A stretch of 64,000 nucleotides of DNA from Actinoplanes sp. NBRC 103695 (GTDB lineage Bacteria > Actinomycetota > Actinomycetes > Mycobacteriales > Micromonosporaceae): positions 62,001 to 126,000 of the forward strand of contig NZ_BSTL01000010.1 of the NCBI RefSeq assembly GCF_030269485.1. Direction: 5' to 3'. Positions 56,715-64,000 of the stretch are shown piece by piece. The notes beneath the pieces are model-generated. The model saw nothing but the letters and a program-made list of their open reading frames with translations. It made no database searches and had not been told where the DNA came from. Every line of letters begins with the position of its first letter. The first letter of the stretch is position 1. Position numbers and translations under genes: made by a program.

Positions 56715-58310
56715 TTACCGGACCGCTCGGTAGGCGTCCACGATGCCGTTGCCGTAGAAGCCGTTGAACTCCGTCGTCCCCTCACATGCCGGAGTGGCGG
56801 CGGGGCAGGGGCGTTCCGCGGCGCTGGTGATGAGCTTGCGCTCCACCGCGTTCGGCTTCATCGTCTTGCCGCCGTGCTCCCCGTCGAACTCGCCGAACCG
56901 GCTGGCGATCAGCGCCGCCACCCCGGCCGCGTGCGGCGAAGCCATCGAGGTGCCCTGCAGGTACGTGTAGTAGCCGCACACGCCGGCCTTGGTGCACGAC
57001 TTGAACACCGAGTCGGCACGCGCCGGAACCACGTTGCCGTCCGCGTCCACCCAGCCCCGGGACTGCAGCACGTTCTTCGGGAAGGTGGACAGGATCTCGT
57101 TGGTGATGCTGGCCGACGAGCCGTCGGTGAAGGCGCCGCCGGGCGCGGCCACCGAGATCTGCTCGACGCCGTAGTTCGAGAAGTACGAACGGTTCCCGGA
57201 CGGACCGACCGCCGAGACGCCGATCACGTGCGGGCCCTCGACCGGCAGATCCCAGCAGGTGTCGTTGTCGATCGTCCGCGGGTAGCTGACGCCCTCCGGG
57301 TAGTCCGGGCTGGACCTGTCCACCGGCGGCTTGCCGAGGTCCTGGTTGGCGTTGCCGAGCGCGGCGAAGAGGGTGACGCCGTTGTTGTGGGCGTAGTTGA
57401 GGGCGCGGCGCATGCCGGCGATGATGGCCCGCTGTTCGGCCTGCTGCTCCGGCGAGTCGGCCGGGTTGGCGCGGCAGTCGTAGAGCCACGGGTCCACGTA
57501 GAACGACATGTTGACCACGTCGATGCCGGCGTCGCCCGCGTACACCAGGGCGTTGACCACCGGCTCGAGGAAGAAGTAGCCGGAGTCCTGCCCGCCCTTG
57601 AGCTCGACCAGGGTGACGTTCGGGGCGACACCGGAGACACCGACGCCGTTGGCCGCGGCGCCGATCGTCCCGGCGACGTGGGTGCCGTGACCGCCGTCGT
57701 CGGTGCCGACCGGGTCGAGGCAGCCCGCCACCTCGCACGGACCGTCGATGTCGGTCATGTCCGGGGCGAAGTTGCGGCTGAGGCGCTGGCTGAAGTGCGG
57801 GGCGAGATCGGGGTTGGACGCGTCCAGGCCGGTGTCCAGCACACCGACGGTGACGCCACGGTCACCCGACTCGATGGCGTGCGCCTGGTCGGCGTGGATC
57901 ATCTCGAGACCCCAGAGCTTGTCGTCCAGGGGGTCGGCCTTCAGGCCCGCGTTCTGCTTGTTGCTGCCGATCGGACCCTGGTGGGGCTGTTCCAGCTTGG
58001 GGGTGCTCGGCGCGTACCCCATGGCCTTCTTCTGGGTGACGCCGATGAGCTGGGCGTCGGCGGTGGCCTTCGACCTGAAGTCGCCCCTGCCCGACTTCAC
58101 GGTGTACATGCCGGCGGCGTCGTTGCGGGCGACGACTGATCCGCCGGCGCCCTGGATGGCGGCGATCGCGGCGGCCGGTGCGACGCCGTCCTCGGCGACA
58201 ACGACGTACTCGATCGGGGTGGCTGCGGTGGCGGGACTCGTCGATGCGGCGAGGAAGGATGCCAGGCCCGTCGCGGTGGCGACGGCGGCGGCGGTGAGCT
58301 GTCTTCTCAT
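56715..58310 (-). CDS. Secreted S8 subtilisin-like serine protease
   Basis: 531 residues. Signal peptide RRQLTAAAVATATGLASFLA, then an inhibitor-I9-like propeptide (about 32-110: YVVVAEDGVAPAAAIAAIQG). Catalytic triad: Asp159 in VGVLDTGLD, His208 in GGHGTHVAGT, Ser in LQGTSMASPHAAGVAALIAS; oxyanion Asn region ALGNANQD. Four Cys pairs (GPCEVAGC, YDCR, DTCWD, KSCTKAGVC, RPCPAATPAC) stabilise the fold. Length and layout are typical of Actinoplanes/Streptomyces S8 proteases. Extracellular proteolysis. Confidence 0.95.
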   Translation of the reverse strand: MRRQLTAAAVATATGLASFLAASTSPATAATPIEYVVVAEDGVAPAAAIAAIQGAGGSVVARNDAAGMYTVKSGRGDFRSKATADAQLIGVTQKKAMGYAPSTPKLEQPHQGPIGSNKQNAGLKADPLDDKLWGLEMIHADQAHAIESGDRGVTVGVLDTGLDASNPDLAPHFSQRLSRNFAPDMTDIDGPCEVAGCLDPVGTDDGGHGTHVAGTIGAAANGVGVSGVAPNVTLVELKGGQDSGYFFLEPVVNALVYAGDAGIDVVNMSFYVDPWLYDCRANPADSPEQQAEQRAIIAGMRRALNYAHNNGVTLFAALGNANQDLGKPPVDRSSPDYPEGVSYPRTIDNDTCWDLPVEGPHVIGVSAVGPSGNRSYFSNYGVEQISVAAPGGAFTDGSSASITNEILSTFPKNVLQSRGWVDADGNVVPARADSVFKSCTKAGVCGYYTYLQGTSMASPHAAGVAALIASRFGEFDGEHGGKTMKPNAVERKLITSAAERPCPAATPACEGTTEFNGFYGNGIVDAYRAVR

Positions 58311-58361
58311 CCGTCCATGAGATCGAGAAGCATCGAACCCCGCAAGACCGTTCCTGTTACG

Positions 58362-58434
58362 TGCCCCGAGCAGGATTCGAACCTGCGACCCCCTGATCCG
58401 TAATCAGGTGCGCTATCCACTGCGCCATCAGGGC
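58362..58434 (-). tRNA. tRNA-Arg (anticodon ACG)
   Basis: Minus-strand cloverleaf: acceptor GCCCTGA/TCGGGGC, D arm GCGC/GCGC, anticodon stem CCTGA/TCAGG with loop TTACGGA (ACG), T arm GCAGG-TTCGAAT-CCTGC, discriminator A. All four stems pair. No CCA is encoded. Confidence 0.93.
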
Positions 58435-58448
58435 TTGTTTTTCTTGCG

Positions 58449-58521
58449 TAGGCCGTACCGGGATCGAACCGGTGATCTCCTGATGGAGAGTCAGGCGAGC
58501 GTCCCGCTGCTCCAACGGCCC
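58449..58521 (-). tRNA. tRNA-Glu (anticodon CTC)
   Basis: Minus-strand cloverleaf: acceptor GGGCCGT/ACGGCCT, D arm GAGC/GCTC, anticodon stem CCTGA/TCAGG with loop CTCTCCA (CTC), T arm ACCGG-TTCGATC-CCGGT, discriminator A, no encoded CCA. It lies 14 bp upstream of the tRNA-Arg and shares its anticodon stem sequence. Amino acid assigned by anticodon only. Confidence 0.88.
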
Positions 58522-58561
58522 ATTAATAAAAGGGCATGCCAATAGCAATGAATGGGAAAAG

Positions 58562-58595
58562 AAAAAACCGCCTCTCCCGTACGGGAGTGAGGCGG
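58562..58595 (-). terminator. Intrinsic terminator with TTTTTT tract
   Basis: On the minus strand CCGCCTCA and CTCCCG stems fold with TGAGGCGG and CGGGAG (58568-58595), followed by six T (complement 58562-58567). A textbook terminator ending the transcript that carries the 29-aa gene, before the tRNAs. Confidence 0.85.
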
Positions 58596-58610
58596 CCGAA
58601 CGGCTGCTGA

Positions 58611-58700
58611 TCAGCCTCGACGTCGCCCCGGAGTGGATCGCACGGGCGTCTCAACGCGCAGCGTCGGCCGCTGCTCGCTGGTCCGTCGTTCCCGTGTCAT
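58611..58700 (-). CDS. 29-residue basic peptide with its own promoter and terminator
   Basis: ATG at 58700 with GGGAG 7 nt upstream; the peptide starts MTRERRTSEQRPTLRVETP and ends in GRRRG, stop at 58611. Nine of 29 residues are Arg. The frame lies between a promoter-like pair (58737-58766) and a U-tract terminator (58562-58595), forming a self-contained unit of about 170 nt. It could instead be a small RNA. No known family. Confidence 0.5.
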   Translation of the reverse strand: MTRERRTSEQRPTLRVETPVRSTPGRRRG

Positions 58701-58736
58701 CGAAAGCTCCCTGCTCGGTTATTGGCGACTGAAAGG

Positions 58737-58766
58737 AGAATAGAACCGGCCCGATGTGAATGGCAA
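58737..58766 (-). promoter_or_regulatory. Predicted promoter of the 29-aa unit
   Basis: On the minus strand TTGCCA (complement 58761-58766), 18-bp spacer, TATTCT (complement 58737-58742). Start of transcription expected near 58730, about 30 nt before the ATG. Confidence 0.5.
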
Positions 58767-58876
58767 GCCCGATTTCAGGGTCCGGGCCGGGCGCCCCCCT
58801 CAGAGCCCCGGCCCGGATGCCCAGAACGCTACGAACTCCGGGGCGACGGATCGATCCCGCTGACTACCGAGGGAAA

Positions 58877-58892
58877 GTACAGCCTGCTGTAC
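58877..58892. promoter_or_regulatory. 16-bp palindrome in front of the histidine kinase
   Basis: GTACAGC-CT-GCTGTAC is a perfect inverted repeat 36 bp upstream of the kinase ATG; candidate autoregulatory site. Confidence 0.55.
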
Positions 58893-58927
58893 TCCGTCCG
58901 GGGCGGGCGCAGGGCAGGATTGCGGTC

Positions 58928-60130
58928 ATGTCCCTGCACGTGTCGCGTCGCGTCCGGGCCGCCGTGTACGCGCTGGAGCACCTGGTCCTCGGCATCGGCA
59001 CGGCGGTTCTCGCGCTCACCTCCGTACTCTGGACCATCCTTGCCCTGATCCCCGCGCCGCAACTCGCGCTGCCGGCCGTGCGCCTCGCCGCCGATCGCGA
59101 GCGTTCCCGCCTCTCCCGCATGGGGCCGGAGATCGCCGGGCCCAACCCCCTGCCGCAAGGCAGATGGACCTGGGTACGCGACTCCGCGGTGCGCCGCGAG
59201 CTCGCCTGGACGCTCGTCCACGCCACCGTCGGCTTCGTGCTCGGGCTGATCGGGCTGACCCTTCCGCTGTACGCCCTGCAGAGCCTCACGTTCCCGCTGT
59301 GGTTCTGGCTCATGAACCCGGAGGACGGTGGCCCGGGCATCGCGATCTGGCGGATGGACGGGCCGCTGGAGATCTTCGCCGTCTTCCTGCTCGGGCTGCT
59401 CTGGGTGCTCGCCGTGATCTTCCTCGGCCCGCTGCTGGCGAAGGCGCAGGCCTGGCCCGGGCGCCTGCTGCTGACGCGCACCGACGCCGACACGTCCGTA
59501 CGCATCGCGCACCTGACCGCCACCCGCGCCGCCGCCCTCGACGCCCACGCCATGGAGCTGCGCCGCATCGAACGGTCCCTGCACGACGGCACCCAGAACC
59601 GCCTGGTCGCCGTGAACATGCTGATCGGCGCCGCCCGGCGGGCCATGACCAGGGATCCGGCCGCCGCCGAGGCCGCGCTGGACCGGGCGCAGGAGGCAAC
59701 CGAGCAGGCGCTGGCGGAACTGCGTACGGTGGTCCGCGGCATCCTGCCGCCGGTGCTGACCGACCGCGGGCTGCCCGGCGCGCTGGCCGGCCTGGCCACC
59801 AACAGCGCCGTGCCCACCCAGCTCGACGTCTCGCCCGAGGCCCGCGCCCCCGCCTCGGTGGAGGCGACCGCCTACTACGTTGTCGCGGAGGCGCTCACCA
59901 ACGTGACCAAACACAGTGGGGCCTCCCGGGCCACGGTCGGTGTGCGGCGCGACGGCGACCGGCTGGTGCTGCGGATCGAGGACGACGGGCACGGCGGCGC
60001 CGACGAGAACAGCGGCTCGGGCCTGACCGGCATCCGCCGGCGGATCGAGGCGTACGACGGGAAGATGATCCTGACCAGCCCACCGGGTGGGCCGACGAGA
60101 TTGCTGGTGGAGCTGCCGTGCGGATCGTGA
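58928..60130 (+). CDS. HisKA_3 histidine kinase with multi-helix sensor
   Basis: 400 residues from ATG 58928. Four membrane helices (about 18-40, 96-120, 122-130 region, 148-170) with short loops form a membrane-embedded sensor. DHp His219 in LRRIERSLHDGTQNRLVAVN; ATPase motifs VVAEALTNVTKHSGASRATV, IEDDGHGG and GSGLTGIRRRIEAYDGKM. This is the DUF1707/LiaS-like actinobacterial type. Overlaps the regulator gene by 13 bp. Confidence 0.94.
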   Translation: MSLHVSRRVRAAVYALEHLVLGIGTAVLALTSVLWTILALIPAPQLALPAVRLAADRERSRLSRMGPEIAGPNPLPQGRWTWVRDSAVRRELAWTLVHATVGFVLGLIGLTLPLYALQSLTFPLWFWLMNPEDGGPGIAIWRMDGPLEIFAVFLLGLLWVLAVIFLGPLLAKAQAWPGRLLLTRTDADTSVRIAHLTATRAAALDAHAMELRRIERSLHDGTQNRLVAVNMLIGAARRAMTRDPAAAEAALDRAQEATEQALAELRTVVRGILPPVLTDRGLPGALAGLATNSAVPTQLDVSPEARAPASVEATAYYVVAEALTNVTKHSGASRATVGVRRDGDRLVLRIEDDGHGGADENSGSGLTGIRRRIEAYDGKMILTSPPGGPTRLLVELPCGS

Positions 60131-60774
60131 TCGCCGAGGACGACCCCCTGCTGCGGGAGGGACTCGCCGCGCTGCTGCGGGCCGAGTCGCTGGACGTGGT
60201 TGCCACCACCGACAATCCCGTCTCCTTCCTGGAGGCGATCGACGAGCACGCCCCGGACATCGCGATCGTCGACGTGCGGATGCCGCCGACCCACACCGAC
60301 GAGGGCATCCGCGCGGCGGTGGAGGCGCGGCGCCGGCAGCCCGGGCTGGCGGTTCTGGTGCTCTCGGCGTACGTGGAACAGGCTTTTGCCACTGATCTTC
60401 TCGCCGGGGGTGCGGTGCGCCTGGGCTACATGCTGAAGGAGCGGGTCGGCCGGGTCGAGGAGTTCCTGCGGGCGTTGCAGCGGGTCGCCGACGGTGGCAC
60501 GGCGATCGACCCGGAGGTGGTCGGCCAGCTGCTGGCGCGTCCGCGGCAGGACGACGCGCTGGAAAGGCTCAGCCCGCGGGAGCTCGACGTGCTCGCGCTG
60601 ATGGCCGAGGGGCTGGGCAACACCGCGATCGCCGAGCGGCTCTTCGTCACCGAGGGCGCGGTGCACAAGCACATCCGCAGCATCTTCGCGAAGCTCGACC
60701 TGTCGCCCGACGACCGCGCGGACCGCCGGGTCACGGCGGTCCTGCGCTACCTGGACAACCCGGTCAGCCGGTGA
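60118..60774 (+). CDS. NarL/LuxR-family response regulator
   Basis: 218 residues from GTG 60118. Receiver: IVIAEDDPLLREGLAALLRA, phospho-acceptor Asp52 in AIVDVRMPPTHTDEGI, Lys in GYMLKERVGRVEEFL. Output LuxR helix-turn-helix LSPRELDVLALMAEGLGNTA, IAERLFVTEGAVHKHIRSIF. Partner of the preceding kinase. It converges on the secreted-protein gene with an 11-bp overlap. Confidence 0.95.
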   Translation: MRIVIAEDDPLLREGLAALLRAESLDVVATTDNPVSFLEAIDEHAPDIAIVDVRMPPTHTDEGIRAAVEARRRQPGLAVLVLSAYVEQAFATDLLAGGAVRLGYMLKERVGRVEEFLRALQRVADGGTAIDPEVVGQLLARPRQDDALERLSPRELDVLALMAEGLGNTAIAERLFVTEGAVHKHIRSIFAKLDLSPDDRADRRVTAVLRYLDNPVSR

Positions 60775-61189
60775 CGTCGTACACCAGGTCGTAGACCGCG
60801 TCGCCGTCGTCGAACGTGACCTTGCGGTCCGACACCGCGTCGCAGGCGATGACGATGCGGTCGACGGTCACGTTCAGCGGCGACTTGTCCAGCACCAGCC
60901 GCACCTCCAGCCCGTCGGAGCCGAAACCGGCGGCCGGATGGCCGAACGACGCCGCGGTCCGGGTGTCGCCGAGCTCGAACTCGACGCCGTCCCCGCCCGA
61001 CGGGAACCAGCGCTGCTCCACCTGCAGCCAGACGAAGTCCGTCTGCCGGCCGTTGTCCTTGTCGAGGTTGCGCGCCTTCAGCGACGTCATGGAGAAGTCG
61101 CAGGTGTCGGCGGCCGCGGCCGGAGCGGCGGTGCCGACGATCGCGGCGGCCGCCACGACGAGGCCGAGCAGCGTACGGGTGATCTTCAT
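60764..61189 (-). CDS. Small secreted protein
   Basis: 141 residues. Signal peptide MKITRTLLGLVVAAAAIVGT ending near AAA. The mature 110 residues have two Cys (DTCDFS and IACDAV) likely forming a disulfide, and mixed strands (FVWLQVEQRWFPSGGDGVEF, LEVRLVLDKSPLNVTVDRIV). No family recognised. Divergent from the large regulator at 61286. Confidence 0.65.
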   Translation of the reverse strand: MKITRTLLGLVVAAAAIVGTAAPAAAADTCDFSMTSLKARNLDKDNGRQTDFVWLQVEQRWFPSGGDGVEFELGDTRTAASFGHPAAGFGSDGLEVRLVLDKSPLNVTVDRIVIACDAVSDRKVTFDDGDAVYDLVYDVTG

Positions 61190-61285
61190 GGGTGGTTCCT
61201 TTCGCTCGATGTGACACCAGCCTCGGCACGGGCGTCACGGACGGCTCACGGCAAAGTCACGGGACGCGTAGACGACACAGCTGTT

Positions 61286-64000
61286 GTGCTGCTCGCCCCA
61301 GGTGCAGATCCTTTGCGCGTGGGTCCTTCCGTGGTGGCGGTGGCGGCGGCGGCCGGCTACGGCAAGACCACCGAGCTGCGCGACCGCTATCCCGATGCCC
61401 GCTGGCACCGCGGCCTGCCCTCCGGCGCCGGCCCGGTGGCCTCGTTGCTCGCCGGCATCGCTCTGGAAGAGGCGCGCGCCGGTGCCCGCCGGGTCGTCTT
61501 CGACGACCTGCCGTCGCTGCCGCCCGGGACCGCGGGCGCGGTGGCAAAGCTGGTGGAGGGTACGGCCGAAGTGGCGCTCGCCTCCCGCTGGCCCGGAGCC
61601 CACGCCGACGTGGGACCGTCGGCGCTCGCGCTGACCGTCACCGAGGTAGCCGCCCTGCTGTCCGTCGACGGGCTCGACGATGCCGCGAACCGGGTCCACG
61701 CGGACACGGCCGGATGGCCGGTGCTGGCGCATCTCGCCGCCGCGACGCTCCGCGAATCCGGGGTGCCGCACGGCTCGCTGCTGCCCGTGCTGGCCCAACC
61801 GGACGGCCCGATCGCCGCCTACCTGGCCGAGGAGGTGCTGCCGTCGCTGCCCGACCCCGCCCGCAGACTGCTCGCCCACCTCGGCGACCTCGCGCCCGTC
61901 GGCACGGCGCTGTGCGTCACGCTCGGACACGACCCCTCGGCTCTGCGGCACCTGGTCCGCTGCGGGCTGCTCACCACGGCCGGGTCGCCGCCGGTCGTAC
62001 CGGGCGGGCCGGCGCCGTGGCTGCGGGTCGTGCCCGTGGTGGCGGCCGTCGTCGCCGGGCCGGGCCCCTCGGCGGCCGTCTTCTACGACAAGCACGGGCC
62101 GCCGGTGGCCGCCGCTCGCGAATACCTCCGGGAAGGCGACTTCTCGTCCTGCGCGCGGGTGCTCTCGCAGCACGGTGAATCGATGGTCGCGGCGGGTCAG
62201 GCGGCCGGCGTTACCGAGCTGGTGTCGGCGCTGCCGTCGCGTAGCGCTGGTCTGTGGCTGCTGCTCGGTGACGCTCGGCGGGCCGAAGGGGCGTTGGACG
62301 CGGCGGCGCAGGCGTATGCGGCCAGTGGGGTGCCGGCCAGTAGTCCGGCGCTGGCCTGGCGGGCCGGGCGGATCCACTATCAGCGGGGGGATGCGCCGGG
62401 GGCGCTGGCGGCCTTCGCGGCGGCTGAGCCGGACTTGTTGTCGGGCGCGCAGGGTCTCTCGGCGGCCGTGCCGGAATTCTCGTCTGCGGCCGATGGTGTG
62501 CAGCTGGCTGCCTGGAGGGCCAACGCTCGGCTGCTGGCCGGCGCGGCCGACGCGGCTCTGGCCGATGCTCGCCGAGCGATCGCGCTGGCGTCAGGCCTGT
62601 GGACAACCGACCGAAATCGTCCGGGCCGGGGGCTAGATTCGTGCCCACCCGGTGACGGGGTGGGGGAGGTGGCGGCAGGTTTCGAAATTGTTGAATGTGA
62701 CGCGCAGCGGGTGACGGCGGCGCTGGCCGTCGCGCATGTGAGCGCTGCGCTCTGCCTCGCCGCGGTGGGCGACGACGCCGGGAGCGAAGAGCACTACGGC
62801 CTGGCGCTGCCCGCGGCCGAGCGCAGCGGCGACGTCGTGCTGCTGACCCGGATCCACATCAACCGCACCTACCGGCTGCTCACGGCGGCACGCTTCGACG
62901 CGGCGCTGGTCTCGGGGCGGACCTGCGCGAAGTACGCCGCCGCCTCCGGTCAGCCGAGCCTGCAGGCGATCGCCGCCTGCAACGAAGGCGACGCGCTCGC
63001 CATGCTCGGGCGGTTCGACGAGGCGGTGCGGTGCTACGAGATCGCGATCGCCGGATATCACCGGACCGGGTCGCGGCGGGTGGCGGGTGCTCAGCTCGGG
63101 CTCGGTGAGGTGTACCGGCGGCGGGGCTGGCGGCAGCAGGCGCGGGCGGCCTTCGAGGAGGCGATCCGGGTCGCTACCGAGGCCGGCAACCCGCGTGTGC
63201 TCGGGCCGGCCCGGAACGGCCTGGCCCTCGTGCTGCTCGGCGACGAACCGGAACGCGCCGCCGCGATCGTCGCGCCGGGCAGCCTCGCGGAAGGATGGGT
63301 CGCCCTGCGCGACGGTGACCACGACCGGGCCGCGGCGGTGGCCGGCGCGTGTTGCGACGCCGCCCGCGACGAGGGCGACCGGGTGGGGCTGGCCGATGCG
63401 CTGGAACTGCGGGGCATGGCCCTCTGCGCCGGCCCGTCCACGACCGCCGAGACGACGAGCGGGGCGGCGCGGGTGCGCAACGCGAAGGAGAAGGCGGCCG
63501 TAGAAGCGAAAGCCGGCTCAGCGCGGAAGGTCAAAAGGGGGGAAGAGGGGCGGGTCGCGCTGAGGGAGTGCCACGGGATCTGGGTCGAGGCGGGCGCCGT
63601 GGTGGAGGCGGCGCGGCTCGAGGTGGTGCTGGCGCGGCTGCCCGGTGCCGGTCCGGAGGAACGACTGCGTGGGCTGGTCGCGGCGGAACGGCTGCGGGAC
63701 GCCGGTGCGGGTGGAGCCGAGCAGGGTGAGGCCGGTGCGGAGGTGGTGGTGCGGGCGTTCGGGCGGTTCGAGGTGCTGGTCGGCGGGGAGGTGGTGCCCG
63801 CTTCCCGGTGGCAGTCGAAGAAGGCTCGTGACCTGCTGCGGATCCTGGTCGCCCGGCGAGGCCGGCCGATCCCGCGCGACGAGCTGTGCGAGCTGCTCTG
63901 GCCGAGCGACGAGCCGGCCGATAATCCGGCCGACGGCCCGGGCGACAAAAGGGGGGATGGCCGGGGGAAGGCGGGCCACCGGCTGTCGGTGCTGCTGTCG
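61286..64000 (+). CDS. Large P-loop/TPR regulator, BTAD-like, incomplete at the right edge
   Basis: At least 905 residues; GTG 61286 is the preferred start, GTG 61211 is an alternative, neither with a clear ribosome site. Walker A lies in VAVAAAAGYGKTTELRDRYP, Walker B in RRVVFDDLPS, a MalT-like ATPase start. A winged segment and TPR-like helices follow (EYLREGDFSSCARVLSQHGE, AIAACNEGDALAMLGRFDEA, AQLGLGEVYRRRGWRQQARA). Near the end VVRAFGRFEVLVGGEVVPAS and RWQSKKARDLLRILVARRGR is the DNA-binding OmpR-type start of a BTAD domain; the window ends inside it. Domain order is inverted relative to classic SARP proteins but known in MalT-BTAD regulators. Confidence 0.8.
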   Translation, partial: MLLAPGADPLRVGPSVVAVAAAAGYGKTTELRDRYPDARWHRGLPSGAGPVASLLAGIALEEARAGARRVVFDDLPSLPPGTAGAVAKLVEGTAEVALASRWPGAHADVGPSALALTVTEVAALLSVDGLDDAANRVHADTAGWPVLAHLAAATLRESGVPHGSLLPVLAQPDGPIAAYLAEEVLPSLPDPARRLLAHLGDLAPVGTALCVTLGHDPSALRHLVRCGLLTTAGSPPVVPGGPAPWLRVVPVVAAVVAGPGPSAAVFYDKHGPPVAAAREYLREGDFSSCARVLSQHGESMVAAGQAAGVTELVSALPSRSAGLWLLLGDARRAEGALDAAAQAYAASGVPASSPALAWRAGRIHYQRGDAPGALAAFAAAEPDLLSGAQGLSAAVPEFSSAADGVQLAAWRANARLLAGAADAALADARRAIALASGLWTTDRNRPGRGLDSCPPGDGVGEVAAGFEIVECDAQRVTAALAVAHVSAALCLAAVGDDAGSEEHYGLALPAAERSGDVVLLTRIHINRTYRLLTAARFDAALVSGRTCAKYAAASGQPSLQAIAACNEGDALAMLGRFDEAVRCYEIAIAGYHRTGSRRVAGAQLGLGEVYRRRGWRQQARAAFEEAIRVATEAGNPRVLGPARNGLALVLLGDEPERAAAIVAPGSLAEGWVALRDGDHDRAAAVAGACCDAARDEGDRVGLADALELRGMALCAGPSTTAETTSGAARVRNAKEKAAVEAKAGSARKVKRGEEGRVALRECHGIWVEAGAVVEAARLEVVLARLPGAGPEERLRGLVAAERLRDAGAGGAEQGEAGAEVVVRAFGRFEVLVGGEVVPASRWQSKKARDLLRILVARRGRPIPRDELCELLWPSDEPADNPADGPGDKRGDGRGKAGHRLSVLLS

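Overview
The window is high-GC DNA with dense bidirectional coding, frequent 4-nt start/stop overlaps, GTG and TTG starts, and many ECF sigma factors, HisKA_3 kinases and BTAD/MalT-like regulators. This points to a filamentous actinobacterium, probably Micromonosporaceae/Actinoplanes-like. That is inferred from gene content and codon use; no 16S or marker gene is present.

Layout. 1-1.3 kb: decayed left edge with an IS110-type transposase fragment, the C-terminal end of an XRE/TPR regulator and a frameshifted GNAT gene. 1.4-3.4 kb: divergent pair of an HTH-TM-SH3-like protein and a secreted SH3-like protein. 3.9-8.3 kb: membrane PAS-GGDEF protein, beta-propeller lipoprotein, ankyrin protein. 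8.4-10.7 kb: heat-shock module (Hsp20, two RheA-type operators, HSP18-type regulator, short MerR). 11.3-13.6 kb: acyltransferase-ECF sigma-membrane protein operon. 13.8-16.5 kb: endo/exonuclease-phosphatase protein, GH43 arabinanase, small membrane protein. 16.5-18.4 kb: a tRNA-mimicking bacterial Y RNA (YrlA type) directly upstream of a Ro60/TROVE gene, the best single find in the window. 18.4-21.9 kb: NAD(P)-binding protein, P450, and a sigma factor reduced to region 2 coupled to a CU044_5270-type membrane protein. 21.8-28.4 kb: dhaKLM with a full-length EIIA-HPr-EI DhaM, then a YCII-ECF42 pair whose sigma factor carries a truncated tyrosine-recombinase tail.

28.4-34 kb: metallohydrolase remnant, four tandem DUF4360 secreted-protein genes (one frameshifted), FG-GAP secreted protein, Imm10-like protein. 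34-40 kb: ABC-2 exporter, membrane PLD-like protein, NAD-binding dehydrogenase, NUDIX stub, TetR/DUF1772 divergent pair. 40-43.3 kb: an uncharacterised cassette of ABC exporter, 33-aa Thr-Arg-repeat peptide with a perfect Shine-Dalgarno, a leader able to form two mutually exclusive hairpins, a cytosolic Ser/Thr kinase and a Clp-N-domain protein. 43.4-48.7 kb: two-component system, repeat-rich membrane protein, FAD monooxygenase, alpha/beta hydrolase. 49-51.2 kb: lactate permease with a structured leader and terminator. 51.2-55.6 kb: coiled-coil protein, a 1078-residue eCIS-core (DUF4157) protein with a nuclease-like C-terminus, and a translationally coupled candidate immunity gene. 55.6-58.7 kb: asparaginase, subtilase, tRNA-Arg(ACG), tRNA-Glu(CTC), and a 29-aa protein gene with its own promoter and U-tract terminator. 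58.9-64 kb: second two-component system, secreted protein, and a large P-loop/TPR/BTAD-like regulator running off the right end.

Functional themes are stress response and RNA quality control (Hsp20, Ro60/Y RNA), envelope and secreted proteins, carbon use (dihydroxyacetone, lactate, arabinan), and several candidate conflict or signalling modules. Assignments are by reading motifs and recalled family features; no database search was run.
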